Of a stretch of 39,038 nt of DNA, positions 25,817-33,036 are shown piece after piece (position 1 is the first letter of the stretch; every line of letters begins with the position of its first letter). Where the stretch lies: positions 1 through 39,038 of the forward strand of contig JADJQX010000009.1 of the NCBI GenBank assembly GCA_016712525.1, in the 5' to 3' direction. The notes under the pieces are model-generated. The model was not told the origin of the DNA, ran no database searches, and saw only the letters and a list, made by a program, of their open reading frames with translations. The position numbers were made by a program, and so were the translations under genes. The stretch is from Myxococcales bacterium (GTDB lineage Bacteria; Myxococcota_A; Polyangia; Polyangiales; Polyangiaceae).

Positions 25817-27802
25817 ATGCGCAGGTTCGAGCTCGTCGAGGGCACGTCGGCCAAGTTCTGGGAGGTGTGGGTGGCCGCCGCGGAGGTGCACACGCGCTAC
25901 GGGCGCCTCGGCGCCGCGGGGAAGACCACGGTGAAGGCCCTCGAGTCCGAGGACGCTGCCCACGCGCTCGCCGCGTCGCTGGTTCGCGAGAAGGTGGGGA
26001 AGGGCTACGTCGAGACGTCCGAGGTGGCGCCGACTGCGCCGAGTGTGCCGTCGGCTCCGTCCGTGCCGACTGCGGCGACCGCGGCGACTGCGCCCGTAGC
26101 CTCCGAGCCCGCGCTCTCTCCCGAGCCCGAGCCCGCGCCGAAGCCTGCGAAGGCCGCGAAGCCGGCGAAGGCCGCCGCGGCGCCGAAGCCGCCCAAGGCC
26201 CCCGCGAAGGGGAGCGCGGACTACCAGGCGGGGTGCGACGCCTGGGCCGCGGCGCTCGGGTGGCTCCAGCTCGATCGCATCGAGGAGCTCTCGGCCGAGG
26301 GATACGCCGCCGCGCTCGACGCCGCGCTCGCGGACCCTCGCGCGGCCGGCGTGGCGGCACCGGAGGCCATCCTCGACCAAGTGGCGACCCTCTCCCTTCC
26401 GGACAGCCAAGTCTGCGACGAAGCCCAGGTCGAAAAGCTCTTTGGGGACGACCCGGCGGAGCTCGCGAAGCAGCAGGCGCGTCAGCTCGCGTTGCGTGCG
26501 CGCATCGCCGAGTGGATGGAGGCGAAACACGCCACGTTGATTCGTCTCCTCGAGGCAGGCTACCCCGCGACCAAACGCGCCAAAGGCTCGTACTCGTCGC
26601 CACTTGAGAATTTCGTGCGCTCTCTGCCCTGCTCGACGCAAGAGAAGATCCCCTACGCGTGGGACGGGCCGGAGGGCGCGGCGTCGACCACGGCCGCCGA
26701 TGTGCTGCGCGCCTTCGTCGCTCACGGGAGCGGCGTCTCGGACGACGCGCTCTCGGAGGCCGCGTTCCTGCGCTATCCGGCGCTCCGCGTGCTCGTCGAG
26801 GCCGGTGGCGGCACTGGCAATGGAATTCTCCTCGCCTGGTGGAGAGCCACCGAGCGGAGCGCGACCTCCGAGGGGGACGTCCGCGCCGACGCGCGCCGCT
26901 ACCTCGAGCTCCTCGCGCCCGCATTGCGCGCGGCCGGAGCCGACGGATTGAGCTTCGAGGGGCCGAACGGCGTGGTGGCCGGCGCGCTCACCCTGGCGCT
27001 CACGCGCGGCGCTTCGGACGCCGTGGCGGCGCTCGTGTCGGCGGGGACAGCGCTCGATCAGGCGCTCGCGGTGGACGTCACCGACGACGTGCACGTCGGC
27101 TCGAACCTCCTCCCCGGCGGACAGAACCAGAAGTTTCGCTGCGCCGCCGGCTTCACGAGCCGCGACGTGGCCGAAGCCACGCTCGACGCCCACGACAGCT
27201 GGGAGGCCGCGCTCGGAGACAAGGACGGGCCCCACGTCACCGACGCGCGCCGTCGCGCCCGGGACCGCGTGAGGTCACTCGCAGCCACGCTGGCGGCTCG
27301 CGGAGTCCCGGTCTCCGGCCTCCGCGTCCCCCTCGCGCCGGTCGAGACCATCCCGACCCCGCCCACGTTCAAGCCCACCGTCGACGCCGCGCTGCTCGGC
27401 TGCGTCGAGCGCCTCGGAGGCGACTCGGCCGAGGCCACCCGTCGCCTCGCCGCGCTTCACCCTGGAGGCTTTGGTCCCTTCGTCTACTTCAAGAGCGCCG
27501 CAGGGGCCGTGGGCCCGCTCCTCCCTCGCGAGCGCCTCTCGGAGACCGGCGCCGCGTGGCTCTGCGCGTACCTCGGCTACGACAACGGCGCCACGTTCGA
27601 GAACCTGAGCGGCTACAGCTCGGACGCGCGAGCCGTCATCCGCAAAGGCACCCTGCTGGGCGTGCGTGGCTCGGACACCGTCGCCGTCCTCGGCAAAGAC
27701 GGCAGCGTGGCCTGCGCCAGCGTGCGCGGAGGCGTCGAGCCCCTCGCCCCGGACCTCGAGACCTTCGTCCGCGAAGATATTGGTCGGATCGGGGTGGGGT
27801 AG
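25817..27802 (+). CDS. WGR-domain protein
   Basis: This intact 661-residue protein starts at ATG 25817 after GGGAGAAG. Residues 1-65 are a WGR domain (FELVEGTSAKFWEVWV, then VHTRYGRLGAAGKTTVKALE), the module found in PARPs and in bacterial MolR-like proteins, where it is linked to nucleic-acid binding. A low-complexity Ala/Pro/Lys/Thr linker (about 75-135) follows, then a long helical region with repeat-like helices (WAAALGWLQLDRIEELSAEG, LVEAGGGTGNGILLAWWRAT). There is no PARP catalytic signature. A longer upstream frame exists but is not plausible because it runs through the divergent promoter region. The last ten codons recur at 29697. Confidence 0.8.
   Translation: MRRFELVEGTSAKFWEVWVAAAEVHTRYGRLGAAGKTTVKALESEDAAHALAASLVREKVGKGYVETSEVAPTAPSVPSAPSVPTAATAATAPVASEPALSPEPEPAPKPAKAAKPAKAAAAPKPPKAPAKGSADYQAGCDAWAAALGWLQLDRIEELSAEGYAAALDAALADPRAAGVAAPEAILDQVATLSLPDSQVCDEAQVEKLFGDDPAELAKQQARQLALRARIAEWMEAKHATLIRLLEAGYPATKRAKGSYSSPLENFVRSLPCSTQEKIPYAWDGPEGAASTTAADVLRAFVAHGSGVSDDALSEAAFLRYPALRVLVEAGGGTGNGILLAWWRATERSATSEGDVRADARRYLELLAPALRAAGADGLSFEGPNGVVAGALTLALTRGASDAVAALVSAGTALDQALAVDVTDDVHVGSNLLPGGQNQKFRCAAGFTSRDVAEATLDAHDSWEAALGDKDGPHVTDARRRARDRVRSLAATLAARGVPVSGLRVPLAPVETIPTPPTFKPTVDAALLGCVERLGGDSAEATRRLAALHPGGFGPFVYFKSAAGAVGPLLPRERLSETGAAWLCAYLGYDNGATFENLSGYSSDARAVIRKGTLLGVRGSDTVAVLGKDGSVACASVRGGVEPLAPDLETFVREDIGRIGVG
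27773..27802 (+). repeat. 30-bp direct repeat, copy 1 (3' end of the WGR gene)
   Basis: GAAGATATTGGTCGG plus 15 more bases, including the TAG stop, encodes EDIGRIGVG-stop. It matches 29697-29726 at 27 of 30 positions; the two copies bracket the HTH-ImmA/IrrE and PIN genes. Confidence 0.8.
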
Positions 27803-27973
27803 GTCGCCGCTCGAGACGTGAGAGCGCGGAATGCCGAGGTGCGGGCGGGGGCCTCGCCTGGGCCGAAAGTCTTCGGCGGTCCGGCGAGCGACCTTCCGAG
27901 CGCTGGGCCAAGAGCCAGTGGACAGCCCGTGACGCCGGTTGGCCGGGCAGGGCCGGCATGCTACGAAACAAGC

Positions 27974-29104
27974 GTGCTTTTGCAGAAGATCGGGCGGAGC
28001 GTGGCTTCGGCGCGGAAGCGGGCGAGCCTGAGCGTGGCGCGCCTCGCCGAGGCCGCGAACGTCGGGGAAGGGGCCGTCATCGCCCTCGAGCGGGGCGAGC
28101 CCGGGATGATGGCTTCGGAGCTCGATCGGATCGCGGTCGCTCTTGGCGTCGCGCCCGCGGCGCTCCTCCGTGGTGAGCTCGTCGAGCTTCGGAGCCCGAG
28201 CGTCTTCCTCCGGCACCAGGCCGCGATGGACATGAGGGACGCGGACCTCGGGCGCCTCGACGCCGCCATGGTGGAGGGCCGCCTCTGCTCCGAGCTCGGG
28301 GCCCGAATCGGAGACGACTCTTCCTCGTGGCGAATGCGCACGTTCGAGCCGAAGGCCGCGCGTGGAGCACACACAGCGCAGGAGGGCTATGGGCTCGCGC
28401 GCGAGGTGCGCCGCGCGATCGGTGCTTCGGCCGAGCCCCTCGGTGACGTGCGCGAGCTCGTGGAGAGCCGCTTCGGCGTTCCGGTGCTCGTGACCGACCT
28501 TGCCTCTACCAAGGTGACGGCGCTCAGCCTGCGCGACATGCTCGGAGCTGCGATCGTCTTGAATGGCAAAGATGGCGAGCGCGCGCGCAACCCGGCGCTC
28601 GCGAGGGTTCACGTACTTCACGAGCTTTGTCACGTGCTCTTCGACCCGTCGAAGGGCGGGCTCCACCTCGTCGTCGACGAAGGTGAGGGCTCGAAGGAGA
28701 GCCGCGCCGAAAAGCGGGCACGCGCCTTCGCGGCCGAGATGCTCTTGCCCGAGGAAGGGCTCCGGCGGCTCTTCCCTGGCGCGCGAACCGTCTCCGACCG
28801 CGTGGCCGCGAGCGACATGGTCGCCAAGGCCAAGGTGCACTTCGGCACGCCTCACGAGATCGCCGCGAACCACCTCGCGAATCTCGGGCTCGTGTCACCG
28901 GAGCTTCGCGAGTGGCTCGTCGCGAACAAGGCCAAGGTGGGCAAGGCGAGCATCGGGACGAACCTGCCTCGCGCAGGTGAGCCGAGCCATCTCCTTCGCC
29001 TCCTCGTGGCGCGCGCTCACGACCAGGGCGAAATCACGGACGGTGAGGCTCGCCACGCGCTCCGCCTCGACACCGTCGATCCGTTGCCCTGGGGAACGGG
29101 GTGA
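27974..29104 (+). CDS. HTH-XRE / ImmA-IrrE family metallopeptidase regulator
   Basis: The preferred start is GTG 27974 (VLLQKIGRSVASARKRASLS), which places an XRE-type helix-turn-helix at residues about 5-60 (LSVARLAEAANVGEGAVIAL, LDRIAVALGVAPAALLRG). A longer frame from 27818 exists but its extra codons look non-coding. The C-terminal half is an ImmA/IrrE (COG2856) zinc peptidase with HELCH at residues 216-220 and the downstream Glu block in RAFAAEMLLPEEGLRRL. Total length is 376 residues. It overlaps the PIN gene by 4 nt (GTGA). Such proteins act as antitoxins or as peptidases that cleave repressors on a signal. Here antitoxin or regulator of the PIN partner is the simplest role. Confidence 0.87.
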   Translation: MLLQKIGRSVASARKRASLSVARLAEAANVGEGAVIALERGEPGMMASELDRIAVALGVAPAALLRGELVELRSPSVFLRHQAAMDMRDADLGRLDAAMVEGRLCSELGARIGDDSSSWRMRTFEPKAARGAHTAQEGYGLAREVRRAIGASAEPLGDVRELVESRFGVPVLVTDLASTKVTALSLRDMLGAAIVLNGKDGERARNPALARVHVLHELCHVLFDPSKGGLHLVVDEGEGSKESRAEKRARAFAAEMLLPEEGLRRLFPGARTVSDRVAASDMVAKAKVHFGTPHEIAANHLANLGLVSPELREWLVANKAKVGKASIGTNLPRAGEPSHLLRLLVARAHDQGEITDGEARHALRLDTVDPLPWGTG

Positions 29105-29625
29105 CGTACCTGCTGGACAACAACGTCATCTCGTTCTTCTGGAATCGGAGGCGCGAGAAAGATCTCGCCGCGGCGGCAACGAAGGTGGCGCTCGCCATCG
29201 TGCAGGAGGTCCGCGACGAGGCAGCCCGGCATCCGACGTACGGGGCTCGGTTTGGCAAGTGGCTCCCCGGCACGCAGATCGCTTGCCTTGGGATCGCGCT
29301 CGGATCGAAGGCGCACGTCGTGTTGGCCGAGCTAACCAAGGCTCAAACGACGACGAAGGACATGGGCGAGCGTGCAAGCGTCGCGCTCGCGTCGACGATG
29401 CCGGAGCTCGTGTTCGTCACCCATGACAAGAACGCGACCGTGCTCGCCCATCATGAGCTCTTCGAACGCGGGGAGCGCGTGATCGGGCTCGCCGTCTTCC
29501 TCCGACGCCTCGCCGAAGACGCGGGCACGAGCCCTGTAGCGCTGGACGAAGTGATGCAAGTGTCGCAGCTCGACAAGCGACCACCCACGTGGTGGCCTTC
29601 GTGGAGGGCGACCCTGTCTCCCTGA
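29101..29625 (+). CDS. PIN-domain ribonuclease-like toxin
   Basis: GTG 29101 overlaps the upstream stop and gives a 174-residue protein. The PIN fold is supported by spaced acidic residues: D6 (YLLDNNV), E36 (IVQEVRDE), D87/E90 (KDMGERASVALA) and D109 (FVTHDKNA). This arrangement binds Mg or Mn ions in PIN nucleases. The layout resembles the DUF4411-type PIN proteins that pair with ImmA/IrrE regulators. It probably cleaves RNA when not held in check by its partner. The C-terminal 40 residues (VFLRRLAEDAGTSPVALDEV on) are an extra tail. The gene order, antitoxin first, and the overlap fit a toxin-antitoxin unit. Confidence 0.82.
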   Translation: MTYLLDNNVISFFWNRRREKDLAAAATKVALAIVQEVRDEAARHPTYGARFGKWLPGTQIACLGIALGSKAHVVLAELTKAQTTTKDMGERASVALASTMPELVFVTHDKNATVLAHHELFERGERVIGLAVFLRRLAEDAGTSPVALDEVMQVSQLDKRPPTWWPSWRATLSP

Positions 29626-29696
29626 GCCCGTAGTGTGTCGACCGCAGCCTGCATCCAGCACGTTGGCGTCGACGATGACGACGGAAGGGCGCCGGG

Positions 29697-29726
29697 GAAG
29701 ATATTGGTCGGGTCGGAGCGGGGTAG
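29697..29726 (+). repeat. 30-bp direct repeat, copy 2
   Basis: This copy matches the 3' end of the WGR gene at 27 of 30 positions and keeps its reading frame and stop: EDIGRVGAG-stop instead of EDIGRIGVG-stop. It lies 72 bp after the PIN gene. The sequence just upstream does not match the WGR gene. Confidence 0.8.
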
Positions 29727-29742
29727 CCCGTCGAGGGCAGCG

Positions 29743-30690
29743 TCAGCCCTCCGTCGAGCGACGCCTTCGTAGAGGAATCAAGTCGCCGGGTGCGCGACTC
29801 CAATCGTAGAGGCCCCCGCGGGCCGCGAGCTTCTCGGCACGAAAGCCAACCTGCGCGAGCGCCGTGGCGAGACCCACCTCGAGGATGGGGGCACTCTCAC
29901 GGTGCCTGCCGCCGGTGTCCCCGTAGAAGCGGCCGAGAGGATCGATCATGGCGTAGGAGTCCGTCATGGCTTCGTTGTCTTCGACCACCGGGTCGAGGCC
30001 GCGGGCCCGGGGACGTGCGACGAAGGTCCGGAATTGTGTCGAGTCGATGAGGAGGTCGTCCACCGAGCCATCGTTCTGGCCGGCGACGTAGAGCACCTGG
30101 AAGACCTTCCACCGGGCCGGCCGCAGGAGCTCGACCAGCTCCGTCATGTCCTCGTTCCAGGTGAGGCGAGTGACCACCGTGTTGAGCTTGACCGCAATGC
30201 CGCGCGCGTGAGCCTTCTCGACGAGCGCCACCGTCTTGCGCACGTGCCCTCCGGTCCCTCGCCCGAGCGCCGCCTGGACATCCTCCTTCCCCGAGTCGAC
30301 CGAGAATCCCACCCAGTCGAGGTCGGATGGCTGACGATCCAAGACCTCGGCGAGCCGTGCTCCGTTCGTCACCACGCACGTCGTGAAGCCGAGGCGTCGC
30401 GATTCGGCGAGGAGCGCACCGAAGTGCGGGTGCAAGGTTGGTTCGCCCCCCGCGAACGTGAGCTTCTCGCAGCCCGCCTCGCGCAGCAGCGCCATGAGCC
30501 GGAAGGCATCGTCCACGGGGAGGTAGCCGCGCACGTCACGGAAGGTGGCGAAACAGAAGCGGCAGCGGAGGTTGCACGGCTTGAAGATGTGGAAGTTCAC
30601 GGCCGCAGGTACGGCGACTCGATGCGGAGTCGCCTCGTGATCGACGGTGGGCTCGGTACCTTGCAAGGTTGCTTTCGTGGACGGGGCCAT
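29743..30690 (-). CDS. Prokaryotic viperin-like radical SAM enzyme (antiviral nucleotide dehydratase)
   Basis: This intact 315-residue protein starts at ATG 30690. Viperins convert CTP (and in bacteria also UTP or GTP) to 3'-deoxy-3',4'-didehydro nucleotides that stop viral RNA synthesis. The Fe-S motif is CNLRCRFCFATF (C39, C43, C46) after VNFHIFKP, and GGEP is at 81-84. Blocks matching animal viperin follow in order: SVDS, TRLTWNEDMTELVELL, RPARWKVFQVLYVAGQND, EAMTDSYAMIDPLGRFY and LAARGGLYDWSR near the end. A MoaA- or SPASM-type enzyme would not carry the RWKVFQ and MTDSY blocks. There is no membrane helix, as in other bacterial viperins. No nucleotide kinase, sometimes found beside them, is visible. 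It lies downstream of the ECF sigma and kinase genes on the same strand. Confidence 0.92.
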   Translation of the reverse strand: MAPSTKATLQGTEPTVDHEATPHRVAVPAAVNFHIFKPCNLRCRFCFATFRDVRGYLPVDDAFRLMALLREAGCEKLTFAGGEPTLHPHFGALLAESRRLGFTTCVVTNGARLAEVLDRQPSDLDWVGFSVDSGKEDVQAALGRGTGGHVRKTVALVEKAHARGIAVKLNTVVTRLTWNEDMTELVELLRPARWKVFQVLYVAGQNDGSVDDLLIDSTQFRTFVARPRARGLDPVVEDNEAMTDSYAMIDPLGRFYGDTGGRHRESAPILEVGLATALAQVGFRAEKLAARGGLYDWSRAPGDLIPLRRRRSTEG

Positions 30691-30978
30691 GGGGGCTCGC
30701 TTTCATCGGGCATGGGTCGCCCGTGTCGGGGGCATTTCGGACAAAGGGGGGGGGCGCGCGCCGTCTCCTGGACGGCGCGTAGTGTCGAGGGCGTCGCGCT
30801 GTAGGCGCGCGCGGGTGCCGTGGCGCTCGGTTCGGCGCGAGCACGTCGCGTCGAAGACCGTCCGCGCCGCGGTCACGCGGGCTCGTCAGCCGGCACACGG
30901 CGGCACCACCCTCCCTACGCAGGCAGGGAGGCAGCGCTCAGGTGGGCTCGGAGCGTTGGGAGAGTCGCGGGGACGTCT
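30691..30978. other. Gap upstream of the viperin gene with two hairpins
   Basis: This GC-rich gap between the sigma factor stop and the viperin start contains hairpin CGCGCCGTC-tcctg-GACGGCGCG at 30757-30779 and hairpin CCTCCCT/AGGGAGG at 30910-30931. Neither has a T-tract on the minus strand, so intrinsic termination is doubtful. A run of nine G (C on the minus strand) lies at 30746-30754. The viperin promoter, if separate, should be here. Confidence 0.45.
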
Positions 30979-31496
30979 TTAGAGATTCGTGTATTCGGCG
31001 GCGGCGTGGGCGGCCTCGTCGCCGAGGATGACGCGCAGCTTGTCTTCGGCGGCGCTCAGGTAGCGTTTTACGGTCGCGAGGCTCACGTCCAAGGCGGCCG
31101 CCGTCTCTTCGAGCGAGAGCTCCTCGCCGTGCCGGAGCTCGAAGGCCATTTGGTGGTCGGCCGGGAGCTCGTGGAGCGCGCGAAGCAGGCGCGATCGACT
31201 GTCGATGCGCGTCGAGAGTGACGGACCGGTGTCGAGGACGGTGTGCACCTCGCTGTCAAAAGGGTGGAACCGCGGTGCTTCTCGTAGTGCTTGAGCACCT
31301 GAAGGCGCGCGATTCCCCACAGGTAGGCGCGCGGTCCCGAGGTCGCCCGCGTGCGACCCTCGACGAACGCGAGCATCGTCGCCTGGACGAGGTCGAGCAC
31401 GTCGGCTTCCGGCACCTTCGTGTGAAAGAAGCGCCGGAGCTTCGGCCATTCGTCTCGGATGAGCCTCTCGAGCTCCTGCTCTCGCGTCGTCGTCAT
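30979..31496 (-). pseudogene. ECF-type RNA polymerase sigma factor (single frameshift)
   Basis: ATG 31496 gives MTTTREQELERLIRDEWPKL. Region 2 follows (LRRFFHTKVPEADVLDLVQA, PRAYLWGIARLQVLKHYEKH). After a frame change in the run at about 31255-31265, region 4 reads LLRALHELPADHQMAFELRH and LSLEETAAALDVSLATVKRY, ending AAEYTNL. The two halves together make about 172 residues, normal for an ECF sigma factor. No anti-sigma gene is adjacent. The Ser/Thr kinase 43 bp upstream on the same strand is the likely regulator; kinase-linked ECF sigmas are known in several phyla. The shift is probably a consensus error. Confidence 0.88.
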
Positions 31497-31539
31497 CGCG
31501 TCCTCCGGCGGTCATGTCCGACCGAGGGGTCGAAACGGC

Positions 31540-32973
31540 TCAAGGTTTCTCTCCTGCCACGTTGATTCTTGCCAGGACAGGGGGGCGTCCCGGATAGGTG
31601 ACGGCGAGCGTGCCGGAAGGGACCCCCTTCCGGAGCGCTTCGGTGGCTTCGGGACCTTCGACGTCGAGGGCGAGCGACAGGTGCGGTGCGTCAGCGAGCC
31701 CTTCGACGGCCAACGCCCCATGATCGACCACGAAACGTGGGATCCCTGGGGAGGCGCAGTTCTTGGAGGGGGCGTTCGCGTGCCTCACGAGAGTCACGGT
31801 CGGCGCGCAAGGCTCGCGGTGCGCCAGCGAAAGCCAGTAGCATCCTGGAAAGAACCGTGGACCCTCGAGCGCTTGAACGTAGGCGCGTGACGTGCGGGTC
31901 GGCTTGCAGGCCGATGCCGCGGGCGGGGTGACCAGGGCAGGGGAGCTGGATGCGGCTGCCGCCGAGGCGTCCACGACGGGAGCCTCGGCATCCGCTTCGG
32001 AACGGAACGGGAGCATGGCACGCTGCAGGTGTTGCATCGTTCCGTCGAGATCGACCTGAAGGGCTCCGGTGGCGACCAGCGCAAACGCTACGGCCGCGAC
32101 GAGGCCCGCCGCGAAGAGGCGAAGCGGCCAGCGCGACGCAGCGATAGGGGCCTTCGCGAGCGCGGCGAGGAGCGTCGACATGTCCGGAAACCGGTGTTCG
32201 GGCTCGGCGGACGTGGCGCGTCGCAGAGCGTTCCACAAGGGGCGCGAGAGCCAATCCGGGCGATCTCCCGTGGGCAGGGTGGGCTCCCCCGTCAGCGCCT
32301 CTACGAGGGAGAGCGCGAATGCGTACTGGTCCGAGGCCGCCGTGGAGATCCCGCGGAGGGCCTCGGGCGCCATGTAGGGCTCGGTCCCAGCCGCCAACCG
32401 AGGGTGACTGGGGCTCCCCGTCCGGGGGGACGCGATCGCGAGACCGAAGTCGAGTACCTGGGCGACGCCGTCCTCCCGCACGAGGACGTTGTCGGGCTTG
32501 AAGTCGCGATGCACGAAGCGCTGCTTGTGCGCAGCGGCGAGACCGGCGCCGGCCTCGAGGTACACTCTCACGATCTCGGCGACCGAGCGCTCGCCTCCCG
32601 CGAGCCACGCACGCACGGTGGCGCCCTGAATGAGCTGCATCGACACGAGCCACAGACGGAACGCACGCCCGTCGAAGGTGGCGCTCACGACCGCCACGTC
32701 GTGAACGCGTACCACGTGCGGGTGGTCGAGGCGCGCCAACGCACGGGCCTCCGTGAGCATGCCGGTACCGCTCCCGGTGGCGAGACTGAGCTTCAGCGCC
32801 ACCGTCCGATCGAGCCTGCGATCGAACGCCGCCACCACCACCCCCGAAGCTCCCCGTCCGAGGAAGCGCTGAACGTGATAGCGAGAGTCGAGCACCGGCC
32901 GCGCCGCACCGAGGAGATCGGTGCGCAGAAGATCGGCCCCCAACGCCGTCTCGAGAGCCGAGAGCGCGTCCAT
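31540..32973 (-). CDS. Hanks-type Ser/Thr protein kinase with one membrane segment
   Basis: This intact 477-residue protein starts at ATG 32973. The kinase domain spans about residues 30-275: Gly-rich loop GRGASG (39-44), catalytic Lys in VALKL (K61), HRDFKPDNVLV (H155-D157) and DFGLA (175-179), then GTEPYMAPEALRG. The motif has HRDFK rather than HRDLK. A single membrane helix (LFAAGLVAAVAFALVATGAL, about 287-306) leads to a 170-residue Ala-rich extracytoplasmic region with a C-terminal beta-rich part (FVVDHGALAVEGLADAPHLS). It is probably a receptor kinase controlling the ECF sigma factor encoded just downstream. Confidence 0.92.
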   Translation of the reverse strand: MDALSALETALGADLLRTDLLGAARPVLDSRYHVQRFLGRGASGVVVAAFDRRLDRTVALKLSLATGSGTGMLTEARALARLDHPHVVRVHDVAVVSATFDGRAFRLWLVSMQLIQGATVRAWLAGGERSVAEIVRVYLEAGAGLAAAHKQRFVHRDFKPDNVLVREDGVAQVLDFGLAIASPRTGSPSHPRLAAGTEPYMAPEALRGISTAASDQYAFALSLVEALTGEPTLPTGDRPDWLSRPLWNALRRATSAEPEHRFPDMSTLLAALAKAPIAASRWPLRLFAAGLVAAVAFALVATGALQVDLDGTMQHLQRAMLPFRSEADAEAPVVDASAAAASSSPALVTPPAASACKPTRTSRAYVQALEGPRFFPGCYWLSLAHREPCAPTVTLVRHANAPSKNCASPGIPRFVVDHGALAVEGLADAPHLSLALDVEGPEATEALRKGVPSGTLAVTYPGRPPVLARINVAGEKP

Positions 32974-33036
32974 TTCCGTTTCACGCTACCGACCGGCTCT
33001 TCGGGGTGTCAAGGCAGGGAACACCGGAGCGGACAC

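Noticed and set aside
27818..27973. Upstream start for the HTH-ImmA/IrrE gene
   Set aside because: The extra 52 codons are Gly/Pro/Arg-rich and unlike any XRE protein. The HTH begins a few residues after GTG 27974.
29743..30690. Generic MoaA- or SPASM-type radical SAM annotation
   Set aside because: The C-terminal half has viperin-specific blocks and no SPASM cysteines.
30910..30931. CCTCCCT/AGGGAGG hairpin as an intrinsic terminator of the sigma factor gene
   Set aside because: The loop is 8 nt, the stem 7 bp, and no T-tract follows on the minus strand.
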